Shown here: piece by piece, positions 22,701 through 34,156 of the stretch | Numbering within the stretch: position 1 is the stretch's first letter | Layout of the letters: each line of letters opens with the position of its first letter | Assembly: GCA_021234155.1 (NCBI GenBank) | Contig: JAJEKV010000101.1 | Location: 1,029,453 to 1,093,452, forward strand | Source: Isoetes taiwanensis | Taxonomy: Eukaryota > Streptophyta > Lycopodiopsida > Isoetales > Isoetaceae | Reading direction: 5' to 3' | DNA length: 64,000 nt | The notes under the pieces: model-generated | The model's input: only the letters and a program-made list of their open reading frames with translations | Database searches by the model: none | What the model was told of the DNA's origin: nothing | Program-made: the position numbers and the translations under genes

Positions 22701-23620
22701 ACGCGATAATGCCAGAGCTGGAGCTTCGTTTGACCTGGTGTGAGCCTTTGCACCAAAGAACACGCCCTTGCCACCAATGCCTGTCAGTGGTGACGAAGAT
22801 ACTGATGAGAAAATGAAGAAAAAATGGCAGACTTATTTCACGGGTAAACCCAGGTACAAGTTTGTCGGAATGGAAGGTGACCACGTGCTGAAGTGCCAGT
22901 TGAAAACATCATATGCTTACTACCTAGTTGACAAGCTTGTGCCCAAGGATGGTTGTGTTCTTGATTTCTTCTCAGCAGGTACTGCTTCCCGTGTCGCCTT
23001 AATGCAGGGAAAGAAAAGTATTGCTTTTGAAAGCCAGGGTAAAGTATGCCGATTTCTGAGGGCTTTCCTGGATAAGCTCGAAAAACTTGTGGGCGGTGGG
23101 AGGCAGGTTGAAGAGGATAAGGCGAGCTTCGTGAATGATCCTAATGCGATCAATTTGAACATTACCGGAGAACAGGATATATCTAACATTGATACAATCT
23201 TGGATCAAATGGATGAGAAAAGCTATGAGGAAAGAATGCGAGGAAACGAAAAAGACTTACGGAGGCTCTTGAAAAAGGTATTATTGCGCTAGAGCCCGTG
23301 TTTCAAAAAATTGGGGGCTTTAAACAAAAATTTGATGCCTACATGCCTTTCTTGACAAAGGGTCGAGTTTCGAATCACGTAGGCATGGTCGTGGACCTCA
23401 AGCGGTTCAAGAGGGTGAGCCACCGGTACACAAGAGCATGAGGTTCCACCCGAAAAAAAACCAAACTCTTCCATGCACCCGATATCGCTGCTGAAAGTGG
23501 TAGAGTGGCGCGATCTGTCGAAGGGCACGACATCGATATTTGGATGAAGGACCAGGATCCACATGTCCAAGTCCTTGCGAGCCATGTCTCAGAGAAATCC
23601 CGGATGTAACAGGCTACACC
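19735..23620 (+). pseudogene. Gene with DNA-methyltransferase-like motif, heavily frameshifted
   Basis: A start MAPKAHLEK followed by a GT splice-donor-like site (19735-19761) opens a long series of coding-like fragments in changing phase. Examples are PDVEPNKIITPPNERKW at about 20175 and MWEGTKNNVKDAIICGVEDT at about 20345. The clearest part is 22768-23292. It carries YYLVDKLV then VLDFFSAGTASRVALMQ and KKSIAFES (motif at about 22957), which resembles the glycine-rich AdoMet-binding motif I of N4/N6 amino-methyltransferases (DxFxGxGT...A...GR..IG.E). After one phase change it runs on through IIALEPVFQKIGGF to about 23620. The DPPY-type catalytic motif expected upstream could not be read. A related Rossmann-type methyltransferase, or none, is also possible. 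Confidence 0.4.
19988..20082. repeat. Perfect 17-bp inverted repeat
   Basis: CGCGATCTTCAAGAGAG at 19988-20004 is exactly complementary to CTCTCTTGAAGATCGCG at 20066-20082. A further copy of CGCGATCTTC lies in the loop. It falls inside the putative methyltransferase-like gene near its 5' end. Confidence 0.75.
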
Positions 23621-24590
23621 GAGATGGACCTGTGAGATCTTCTACAAAGGGGCCGGGAACATATAGATAGGATAGTCTTTGAGATAGGTGTTGTGCCGAG
23701 TCAAGATCGGAAACCCGGATGGACTAATTTACGCCCTATGGCAAAGTAATGTACATTGAAATGTTTGAGGAATATAAATTACAATGCTTTGAAGTCTCCA
23801 TATCTTTGAGTTTTCTTACTATTTAAGTTTTGTTTCTTGTCTAAACTTTCCTTGACACCTAAATTTGCTAGCACTTTCTTATAATTATTGGCGAATGTGG
23901 GTACCTTAACAAACTCAAAATGTCCGCCCATCGATCCTCATTATCAATTTCATTTCTTTTTTATACATGTGTAGAGCTTAAGGGACTTGTGATATTACAT
24001 CCATGGGTCAGCTAGGTAGACTTCAAATCTTCGGCCGTGGCGATCCCTGCTGAGTATTTTCACTCTTTCTTGTGGACCGCTCTTACTCCACGAGAGGAGC
24101 TTGGGATAGCCTTATATATGTCAAAGTCGGATACATATTTGGTTGTGACCAATAAACGGAAAAAAAACGGTCAACTTTTACTCTGCTGCAACCATTCACG
24201 GTGTTTTATAGACAATCAAGAACCTATTTCATGCTAAACGAGAATTCCGAAATTCTCTAATTAATTAAATCGTGCTTATTAAGGGCTAAAATCATGCCAT
24301 GACATATGAAATTGCTTTTTGCTGCTTTAAGGTGCAGAAACTATGTACTCAATGACATCCAGTGGAGGAGCTTACTACTTTCCTATATCTGTAGCTACAA
24401 AGCGAAGTGAAGCTGCCCTGGATGCACATAAATCACTTAAAAACAGCTCGATCGTGGCATGATTATATTATGTTGTGAAGGTCGTGATATGAGATGCATG
24501 ATGCTATTGTTGCCTTTTTGTGAAGATATGAAGGGCAGCTTGGGCTTTTTGGAGTGGTGGAATGAAATCAAAGTATGAATGGAGAACAGT
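23621..24590. other. No gene seen
   Basis: The frame at 24037-24237 resembles no family. The rest is AT-rich and featureless to me. Confidence 0.5.
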
Positions 24591-24596
24591 TATGTT

Positions 24597-25010
24597 TTAA
24601 GAGTTTGTGCCAGTTGGAGATGTGACTTCAAAGAGACACTCCCATAGATTCTCAAACTTGGTTCCTATATTTTCTCTTGCTTTGTTCCATTTGAGCACCA
24701 ATGTTCCATTTTCTAAAGTTCCTTGAAGCTTGTGCACTGCCTTGAACGCTGCCATCTCTCTGGATATCTTTAAAAGCACCTCATTTCCAGCCTAAAGCCT
24801 ATGTTCTTCTAGTACTAGCAACCTCACATATCTTTCTTTCTATGCATCGTCCAATTGAATGTTAATGCTCATGGCCAATCCTAATCATGGCAATTCTAAC
24901 TCAACTAGTACAACTTCAACTCCATAGACTAAACTGAAAGAGTATGCTTTGTGGCATTTTTAATTGTAGTCCCATATGCCCACAACGCATCATACAACCT
25001 GAGATGCCAA
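24597..25010 (-). pseudogene. Ty3/gypsy integrase C-terminal remnant
   Basis: Minus-strand fragments read LYDALWAYGTTIKNATKHT, then FSLVYGVEVVLVELELP, then ERYVRLLVLEEHRL and VLKWNKARENIGTKFENLWE. They follow the order of the end of a plant Ty3/gypsy polyprotein: the DALWAYRTT / LVYGVEAVLP / GPxxV region after the integrase core. Phase changes and a stop after VELELP show decay. No LTR is visible nearby. Confidence 0.6.
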
Positions 25011-25416
25011 TCTTTGGACGTTATAACAAACTAAGCCACAACTCACCTTATTTCTCACCTTATTTTGAAAGCATATGAAGCCACATCTCACCTTATTTTG
25101 AAAGCAGAGCAAACATAGGCCCCAGGACATGGCAGAATCTTCGAAAAATAGCTTCGCGAGATTCCTCCGGTCAGTACAGGTCAAAGAAATGGTTTGACAC
25201 ATCAAGAAAGACATGTACATAAGAGGAAGATATAAAATACCCCACAAAAACCAAAGATCAAACCTGCAAAAAACGGGGTTGGCCCAGAAAAATAGAAAAC
25301 ACTAACCTAATTGTATTTGTACATTAATAATCGAGCCAGTAGTAACAGGGCACCCCTTGTTCTTTGTAATAGGGGAAAAAAAGCACATTATTTGGGAGTG
25401 TTGTATAAAAGCAGCA

Positions 25417-28400
25417 ATGCTTCGATGTAAGCATCCTTCCCTTCGTCCATTTTTCACGGCATCACGAATGGCATCCTCCGCCCATGCATCTGCTGATGAC
25501 GAGGTCCGACCATGTTATTCTTACTAGATAATTCGTGCTTTGTCTTCTTATCTCATATTTTTTCTTTAATTTCCAGGTTCTAGTCGAGAAAGGACAGTCT
25601 GTCCAAATTCTAGTGTTGAATAGGCCCAAAAAGCTCAATTCTCTCACAGAATACATGGTAAACATAGAAAACGGACAGACAATCCATATAGATTTTGAAG
25701 AAAAGGATGTTTTATTATAATTAGTTGATTTCTGAAGATTTCAGTCTCCTTCATGGGGTTAGTATGAAGACACCTTTCGGAAATAGATGTGCAGGTTACT
25801 CGGCTAAAACAGCTTTATGAAGAGATTGAACGGGATGACAATGTTGGGGCAGTGATATTGAAGGTGGAAACAGTCAAATTTCATTGCTTCATTGTCTAAA
25901 TTTTTTCGTTCTGTTTAGCCTTAAACGTGCAGTTCATTAGCTTAACGCACGGCTTTTTCTGCATGCTCCACGTGGTTGAATCCTCTCAGAATTCTTATAA
26001 ACATTATGACGCTGGATTTCTATATGGTGCAAAATAATATTGGCTAAGTGGATTTAATTGCTAAATGTGTCACGTTATGGTTTTGCAGGGCAATGGAAGA
26101 GCTTTTTGTGCAGGAGGTGATGTTGCAAAAGTATGTGCAGCTGGAAGAAATGGTAATTAAGTTTCATGCAATGATGATTTTTCTCGCATTTGGTGAAGCA
26201 GTGAATGCAAAATTAGCAGAAGGCTAAATTTCTTCTATCTAGTACATCCATTATTTTGATGATCATCATGCTGGACCTATCTTTAGTGACTCACTATATT
26301 CATGGTGATGTGTATATTTGATAGATTCGTCGACCTTCAGCATTTTAGAGAATTTTTTTTATTCAAGCACACTTGAGTTATTTGCAGCAACAATGTTTAG
26401 GGATGAATACATGTTTTTCAGGAAATTATGAAGAAGGAAAGAGCTTCTTCTATAACGAGTACTTAATGAATTTTACTCTTGCAACTTTAACCAAACCACA
26501 CGTGAGTTATATCAGCAGAAAACATACATGCTTTTTTGTGTACTTTTTTTTTGATAACATTTGGTTTTTATTAGGTGGCTTTGTTGCATGGTGTAGTTAT
26601 GGGTGGTGGCTGTGGTATCTCTATTCATGGAACATTTCGCGTTGCAACAGAGAAAACTGTAAGAGCTAAAATGCATTATTGAGAAATGAGACACCAGATG
26701 ATTGGGGAGACAACCTACTTCTGAAAGCCATACCAATGTCGGTGCATGTTGGGGTCATGATATTCTGCAACCTGCCAATTCCAGAATCTTTTCATAGCAA
26801 CTAACATAAAGCCCATGGGTTGAAATTGCCAAAGGGAGTCTCATCTTTCCAATATAAATTGAAACAAAAACGACCTTAAGCTCTCTCTGCAGGCTGATTC
26901 CCATTGCATTCTATTAGAAACTCAGGGTTTAACCACTTGTAATCCTTTGTTTACTTTAGGGACCTTTTCATGTTGAGTCATTGTGGTGTCATTTGATGAA
27001 TGCAATCAACCATTGCTGCTCTTCTGCACAGCCATGCCATGCCATGCCTATAAGGAGTAAACAAAACAGTCTCTCTTTTACTGGTTCTTCCTATTCTTCT
27101 CTTTTAATGCACAGCAGCCTTCTTTGACAGTTGTGTGCTATGCCGGAAACTGCTCTAGGGCTCCACCCCGATGTTGGTGCATCCTATTTCTTGTCTCATC
27201 TGCCAGGTCACATGGGTAGTACTCAACCAATTACACTAATTTGCTTGCATGTTGGATTTTATACGATTTCAATGGTTCATGCATATAGGTGAATACATAG
27301 GGCTTACTGGGGAGCGGCTTGATGGAGCAGATATGCTTGGCCTTAAGCTTGCCACACATTATGTCACGTCAGAGGTATATTATGTTCAGTGCACATGTTA
27401 ACAAGAATTGGTGGTGTTCATTAAATAAAGTCCAAAAGGGCACCCCCTTAATCATAAACATGCGCATATGCATGCCTTTAATTTAGACATTCTATCTACT
27501 TGTACGGAAAAACCATTTCTTAGAAACAGATTTAAGATAAGGCCTATAACTGGGGATTTATTACTGGTACTAAAATGACCAGATTTATGCTCTCAGCTTA
27601 TTTATAGTTAAAGTAAAATTTAAATTGTCAAATGGTAGCGTAGCTGCCTTTGTTGGGCCTGGCTCTTAGGCATTTGTTCTTAAAGAGAACTCATGTTTTT
27701 GTTTTGTTTTGTGTGCTTATTTAAACAATAGAAAAAACGTTTTGCAGAAATTACCGTTGTTGGAGGGGAAACTTCGTGAGCTTGAACATGCAACGGCCGA
27801 AAAGGTAGCTTCAATACTAGATCAATTTTCAGAATTGGTCCAGCCTCGTGATGTGAGCCCACTGCACAGGTATCCAGCCAGTTCTTTGGGCAGCTATTAA
27901 GTTTATACTTAGCATTTGTTTTCCTTACTATTCACAAACACAAATTATGCTGACGTGGCATATCTGGGAAGCTCTACTTTCTCTCTTGAGATATAGTAGC
28001 CCATTACGTTCTCATAAATGATTAATCTGGCACCACCTAAGTTGGTACCCAACTTGTTGTGTGAATTAGAAGTCTAGAGGATGGTGACTCTTGTTCACTA
28101 TTTGTCATAACATTACCGCAGGGGACTGAAGTCTTGGTATGTGTTTTCAGATCAGATGCAATAAATGCATGCTTTTCAAAGGACAGTGTGGAAGATATCT
28201 TGCAGGCTTTGGTAATCACTAGGTCCTGGTTGATGTTCATGTAATGTATGTAATTCAAGTCATACCACCTAACTTCGCAGGAGGAAAGTGGTAATGATAC
28301 GTGGTATGTCGGGACTCTTACTAAGCTACGGAGTGCATCCCCCACAAGTCTCAAGATAACTTTGGAATCGGTAAGGATCCAAAATTTATCTTTACACAAA

Positions 28401-29503
28401 TGTGACTATATCTGTATTAAGTATTTATCAGGCGCGATACATTATACATTTGTACATGTTAGCCATTGCTGTCCTTTATGCACATCTGGACTGATCTATG
28501 CTACAGGATGTTTTCAGAATGCTGAGCCCTACTATTGATTATAGTTTCGTATCAGGTTCTCCTTAATAGCAAATTGTAAACGCATTGTACCAAATTGATC
28601 ATTTTATATGGTCTTGAATGTGCCAGTGGTCATTGAATCTGCTAATTATATTTGCCTCTTCGGCTAACCAGTATATATTATCGCCGTGGCTCATTTGCAA
28701 CCTGTCCTTCAGTCTTGGTCTAGCTGATGATTATGTCTGAGCACCACCTGCGTTTTCTCTCATGTTGATTTAACCATCTGGGGAACTCAATTAGAAGACC
28801 AGCAGAAAATATATTGAAATGAAGTTGACAAAAGCGCATAAATAGGTTTCGAGTTCAAAAGGAACAGTATTTGGAAGGCAGTTGTGCCTGCTGAGAAAAG
28901 AGGAGTTGAGAAGTTGATCAGACTGCTGACTTCTGTATTTGATAATGGTCTTGACCATTTTTCTTTTGCTGGAGAATTAAATTTGAAAGGTTATTATAGT
29001 AACTTGCCCGATCATTTGATGGATAGTGGGCATATATTGATGGTCCACGTCTATGTTATTGTCCAGATAAGGAAGGGTAGACGGGAGACGCTCCAAGAGT
29101 GCTTAATACGAGAATATAAAATGAGTGTCCGTGCTGTCATTGGTGATGTTTCAATGGACTTCTATGAGGTACCGATTTTTAATACATTTTCTTTCGTTTT
29201 CTGAATGTTACTCACATTCTGATTGTTGCTTTACAGGGTTGTAGAGCTATCTTGATAGACAAGGACAATCAACCACAGGTAATTATTCATTTATAGAAAG
29301 AAAAGAAAAAAAATTGGAGAAGAAATCTGATGGTAGATACTAAAGACTTAATGTTTATCTCTATGATTCAGTGGAAACCTGCGCGTTTGGAAGATGTTAC
29401 TAAAGATATGGTGAACAGCTACTTTGAATTGCCAAAAGGGGAACAAGATCTACTCCTCCCAGTGCGAGAACGAGAGAAGAGAAAATTGCATTCCAGATAT
29501 TAA
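25417..29503 (+). CDS. 3-hydroxyisobutyryl-CoA hydrolase-like protein (mitochondrial type), 14 exons
   Basis: Exons: 25417-25503, 25577-25657, 25795-25863, 26089-26152, 26422-26501, 26575-26658, 27131-27215, 27289-27374, 27748-27869, 28151-28211, 28281-28370, 29067-29168, 29237-29278, 29372-29503. All junctions are GT-AG, phases agree, and the product is 394 residues, the usual family length. Crotonase-fold landmarks in order: [38 protein letters not shown] (oxyanion hole), [19 protein letters not shown] (the Glu and Asp expected for thioester hydrolysis), [40 protein letters not shown] and WKPARLEDV. The family hydrolyses 3-hydroxyisobutyryl-CoA in valine breakdown. The N-terminus [19 protein letters not shown] is basic and Ser-rich, and there is no C-terminal SKL-type signal, so mitochondria are more likely than peroxisomes. 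The exact paralogue is not resolved. Confidence 0.93.
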
Positions 29504-29984
29504 TGTTTGCAGTGAATGCCATGGCCTCCGCCATTCAATGAATGCCTTTCTATATTGGAATAAAGGATGTCATAATTATTGCAATTTGCTCCTTGATGAA
29601 GCATAAAATCTTTTCAGCTGCCCTTCGTTTTTGTGTCTTTTCAACTGCAATTTGCATAAGATAACTAAACTAGATAATGGATAAGCATCTTTATGGCTAG
29701 GGTCTCTATTGGCTGCCAGGGTAAGCATTAAGAGGCTGTAGCCAGCCTTGTCACATGCATGTTGGTAATGCCTCTCGAAATGGTGAGTCGCTAAGCTCAG
29801 GTGGTTACAAGGATTTTAGAAATGTTGCAGGCAAAAATGGTAGATGCTGTAGAAGTTTAATGCCATGCTTTATCTCTTCATTTCACAATAGGAATGCATC
29901 TTGCACGTTGGGTAAACTTTCAAAGGCATTGTGTATAATCTGCGATTGAAGAAATTGGGTGGAACAAGGCTTACGTCTTTCCAA
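29504..29984. other. 3' flank of the hydrolase gene
   Basis: Non-coding; probably contains the 3' untranslated region of the hydrolase mRNA. No other feature is supported. Confidence 0.4.
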
Positions 29985-30092
29985 TTGAAAAGCGCTAGAC
30001 CTGGATGGTATGCAGGCAGAATTGATTAAGTGGGTAGGGACGTCCATAGTACTAGCGCGGCTGCCTTGTTCAACAAGGCATTATAGGAAGGC

Positions 30093-30170
30093 TTCCCACT
30101 GCAGTGGATCAATAGCAGAGTTGTTCCCATCTTCCCACTGCAGTGTATCAATAGCAGAGTTGTTCCCATC
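30093..30170 (+). repeat. Tandem 39-bp duplication inside the LINE remnant
   Basis: Two 39-bp units (30093-30131 and 30132-30170) differ at one base. They interrupt the reverse-transcriptase frame. A second, 25-bp tandem duplication lies at 30348-30397. Confidence 0.85.
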
Positions 30171-30894
30171 TATAAGGCAGGTGACCCGACCGCCACGCCA
30201 CCAACAAACAATCATGGTCGGTTTGGTGTTTGTAAAATGCTTGCTGGGATTCTCGGCAAGAGTTGGCCGGGCTGGACAGCAGGTAGAGGTGCGGGCCCTC
30301 ACCCAGGCGGGATTCGGACCCACGCGACTCAACCATTGACCACATCTGTTGTGAACTCTGGTTGAAGACAACGTTGTGAACTCTGGTTGAAGACAGCAGG
30401 AACCACCGTCAGGATCTATATTATTGCTTCGTGGATTTTGCGAAGGCATTTGACACTACAACTGGAGGTTCCTGTAGATTTGCGAGAATCGCAGTGCTGA
30501 GCTATATGAAAGATGCTTTCGGACCCGGTTTGCGGTGACAAGCCAACCATTTGATAGTAGTATCGGGGGTTCGTCCGGGGATGCCCCTCTCCCCAATATT
30601 GTTTGGGCTTTACATTGATCAATTGGAGAGCCGCTTTGGCGATAATGGGGCAAGGAGCTCATCTTCTCCACCGGATCATCCCGGGCGGTTAATATATGCG
30701 ATGATGTGGGCCTCTAACTTACACACCGGCCGGGCGTGCAGCAACATCTCGATGCCACGGACACATTACGCCAAGCAACTATCTGGCGCGTCAACACGGC
30801 CAATACTGGTGGTTTCTCATATCATCCTCCGTCGGTCCGAGGATCTCCACCTTCGATTCACAGAGGCGAGAATATGAAAGTGGCATCCACATAT

Positions 30895-30940
30895 AAATAT
30901 TTGGGGGTGGAGTTTCCTTCTACTCCACCCCCAAATATTT
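30895..30940. repeat. Perfect 18-bp hairpin
   Basis: AAATATTTGGGGGTGGAG at 30895-30912 is exactly complementary to the bases at 30923-30940, with a 10-base loop. One arm is the codons for KYLGVE of the LINE, so the other arm looks like an inverted copy of that stretch. Confidence 0.85.
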
Positions 30941-31290
30941 GGGGCCAGGACCCTTCAAAGTTGCCCAGCATATGATCAAATCCGGACCGCTTATCTTTGA
31001 GTTAGTCGGGCACGCCGGCCGCTACATGTGACATTGAGCACGGTTTCCATACGGGTGCTGGGATCATACCTTCAGGAGGTTATGCACATGCGAGATCAGC
31101 TATGTCCTTGGGCACACACTTGACATGTATATATACATTTATTTCATGATGATGTATACTTGTACAATTTGATCGCATTCTTATTACTGCCACGGTTTTT
31201 CCCTCGAAAACCCTTCGGGGCGAGGGTTTTTTTAACCCGGACAGTAATAAGTTTGTTGCGCTCCTTCTGGGTCCCATAGGCCGATTGGTC

Positions 31291-31912
31291 TCAGTGGATG
31301 ATAAAAATCATTATTTCTTTCTTTCTTTCTTTCTTTTCAAAGCCCTGAGATTGTCTTATATAAACTTCCTCCTCTAATTTTGCATTTAAAAATGCCGTTT
31401 TTACATCCATATGGTGGATCTCATAATTATAAGCATTTGCAAATGCCAACAAGGTTCTTATGCTCGTTAACTTCACTAGTGGAGAAAAGGTATCATCAAA
31501 ATCAATGCCTCTATTTTGCGTAAAGCCTCAAGCTACTAATCTGGCTTTGTATCTCTTTGATCCATCATTTTTCCTTTTTATTTTGTAAATCCACAATGAT
31601 GTTCTTGTCTTGAAACTTATTTTGGTCCTCTTAAATGAGCTTATTTCATCCATCATAGCTTGCAGTCACTTATCTTCCAGTTTACTATTTAATGCATCCT
31701 CATATGTTTGTGGTATTTCTGATTCCATTATGGCCAAAATAGCTAAGTTTTCTTCCTCCTCCATCCGTCTACTTTTTCCTCTTTCCTTTCTTCCATATTT
31801 TGATACGTCAGCATCAATGTCCTTTTATAATTTTTCCACTTCAGTTGCCCTTCTTCTTTTAGATTTTTGGGCTTCTTACAAGAAACTGATTGCCAGCAAA
31901 AATACCAGGTAA
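31291..31912 (-). pseudogene. Ty1/copia element 1, reverse-transcriptase part
   Basis: Minus-strand reading gives IPQTYEDALNSKLEDK, then RYKARLVA followed by a stop and GFTQNRGIDFDDTFSPLVKL, then TSIRTLLAFANAYNYEIHHM and DVKTAFLNAKLEEEVYIRQ. These are the first half of a copia reverse transcriptase up to the first catalytic Asp (DVKTAFLN). The frame is broken by stops. It is cut at the (TTTC)n end of the LINE, so the YVDD box, RNase H and 3' LTR are absent. Confidence 0.8.
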
Positions 31913-32639
31913 ATGCAATACCGATGGAACTATTGGTAAGTCTTTCTTTATAGAGTTAATAACATTTTATTACGAATCATTAGGACGTTAATACAAAGAA
32001 GAGATCCAGCCTAGAAGGCAATACCACTTGTTTAGGGGACATAGACAGAAACAAAACTCAGCAGTGTTCTATGGCTCGTTAGACTGTAATGAAGACAGAT
32101 AGCAATAACTGGACATGTTGTAACCGTTTAGCTAGGCAGAGTAAAAGGAATAGGAAGCTATGCATAAAGTGTCCATGTCTGCAAAGGTGCAGTTTGAATC
32201 CCTTAAAAAAAGCAGTACTCTTATTTGATGAAGTAAGGATGTAGAAAGGTATGGATTTAATTTCTAGGATTGAATTTTGGGTTGATGACAAATGTTTAAT
32301 CTTCCTTGACTACGGTTTTAAGCCTTTAGGCCCATAGGAAGCTGCTGTTCAAATCCATAAAGGAAAAACATTATCGCCAACACAAACTTGGGCTAGAAAT
32401 TTGGTGCTATGGAGCGCAGTACGTGATTCTTTTAAGCATTACACATGGGAAACCGCATTGCTTAAGATGGTTGTCAATGTAGATGACATAATAGCTTCTA
32501 GGATAAAAACTAGAAACTCGTTACCTTCAGAATTGTGGCAGTATATTTCTTACTCACTTGATTTAGTAACCCATATATCTTGACAAACGTGATACTTCTA
32601 ATGAGTAGGTTATGATTCTAGAATACTTCTGCCAAGTTA

Positions 32640-33341
32640 GAAGTTTAGTGTTGGATGTGCTGTTACGAATTGACTGCTCATTATATTTATGGCTGTAAAT
32701 GCGCATTCACACTTGGAAGAGAAGCTGGCGCAGTTCCTGAGGATATCTGATGCAATTCTTTAAACCTATGGCATTGCCACTGCCTCAAGTGCAATTCCTG
32801 CGTAAATATTCTTTTTTTCTGTACAAGAATTTTTTTTGTGCATTTGGAAAATTGGTTTTTGGCCCCACCCAAGCGCTTCATATTTTCTTGGTTGGCAAGT
32901 GATGCCTATGGTTTTGCCTTCTTTATAAATATTTTTTCTTGTTTTTAAGCTAAAACTGTGTAAGACATGAAGCTGGACATCTTCTGGTGGAAGCTTCAAT
33001 GATGGAATTTGCTGTTAAATAGAAAATCTTTCGCTAAAGGCTCTTTTCTGTGGCATTGCAGTGATGGAGTAAAGTGGGGAATACAAACTGGATCGCTTTT
33101 TTCAAGAAGCACTATTATGTACTTCAACAAGTACAATAACATGGCATCACTAGAAGCACTGCTTGAGGAGGTAGCCCAGTAAATAAGAGACGGTTACATG
33201 GCTGGTTTATTATCGTGGAGGCAGTCTACCAGGTACTTAAATGGTACAGTTTTTTTTAAAGGAGCGGAAAAATGACATGAAAGAAATTGTTGCAGAATTC
33301 AGGTCAGATGGCACCACTTTACAAGATTGTGCAGTTGAGAG
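32640..33341 (+). pseudogene. LCB1: Serine palmitoyltransferase subunit 1 (LCB1) gene fragment with introns
   Basis: Three exon-like blocks with flanking splice signals are seen. About 32640-32801 reads HLEEKLAQFLRISDAIL, a TAA stop, then TYGIATASSAIPA and a GT. 33062-33232 reads DGVKWGIQTGSLFSRST and NMASLEALLEEVAQ, then after a phase change WFIIVEAVYQ and a GT. 33296-33341 reads NSGQMAPLYKIVQLR and GTAAGT. These match consecutive parts of the LCB1 catalytic domain (EKxAxFL, SYGxAT, WGIQxGLQLSRS, AEAVYQ, NSGQIAPL). The upstream and downstream thirds of the gene are missing. Retained introns mean it was copied as DNA, not through mRNA. It cannot make a working subunit. Confidence 0.75.
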
Positions 33342-34156
33342 GTAAGTACCACTTTTGGATATTTATGGAGGAAAGTAACTCCATAGGACTACAAGGTCTT
33401 GAAATTTGATGCACCATGCATATAGATAGACCTTTTTATAGCAGGAGCTCAACAGATTCTAGCTTGCGACTGCATGTTTGATGGATGGATTGAACATGAC
33501 ACCAGCATAATCGATGAGATGTTGTAGCTATTTACATGACTGATGCACCCATTTATCATAATGGATTTAATTGATTTCGTCATTTATCCAAACAGTGATG
33601 TAGCAACCACTACAATGGCATATTTATTCAATTCTGCAAGTGAATGTGTTTGTGCGGAGAAGGAATTTATTTGGCCATCTTGTAGCCCAAGGGACTTATT
33701 TATCCAAAGCTAGATTGCATCCACGATTTCGGTGCATTCCTTCCTTGATGTGACTTGGCTGACAAGCTTTTGAATAGGATTTTAGAAGATGCATATATTA
33801 TAAAAATGTGGCGACTGCCAACTTGGTTGTATTATTAGTTCCTATGTTCTGGTATAAAGAATCCTTTTTTTTGCTGTGTTGGCAAAGCTTATAGTACCGG
33901 CCATTCCTTTGGGGATGCTACAATTTGAGCACTACGTTTGTGAGCTTTCTTATAGGACATGCTGCAGCTGCCGTTGGAGATGTGGGCTGGCTGAATCAAA
34001 TAATCAGAATCTCTGTTGATCAGCATAATTTGTTCACCCCCGTTGATCTTCTATATATGAAAATTTAAAATTTAATTCGTTTAAAGAAATTTTGTGATTC
34101 TTTTGGTAGGCTAAATGGCAATATCAGGGTTCAAATCCCTGGCCCCTAATGTACGA

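Larger units (their letters stand above)
29985..31335 (+). pseudogene. LINE reverse-transcriptase remnant
   Basis: In shifting phase the sequence reads LDGMQAELIKWVG, ALFNKALQEGFPLQWINSRV, VPIYKAGDPT, CFVDFAKAFDT, GMPLSPILFGLYIDQLE, QQHLDATDTL and STYKYLGVEF. This is the order of fingers, palm and thumb of a non-LTR reverse transcriptase. The YADD catalytic box near 30695 is destroyed by loss of one base. The likely 3' end is the hairpin-like ATGATAAAAATCAT followed by a (TTTC)n run at 31311-31335. The 5' half, including the endonuclease, is missing. Confidence 0.75.

Noticed and set aside
22768-23292. TRM1-type tRNA methyltransferase
   Set aside because: The motif-I-like box is present, but none of the other TRM1 landmarks can be read; the amino-methyltransferase resemblance is closer.
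30290-30340. tRNA-like B box (GGTCCGAATCCC on the minus strand)
   Set aside because: It is explained by the LINE codons for QAGFxP; no A box is at the right distance.
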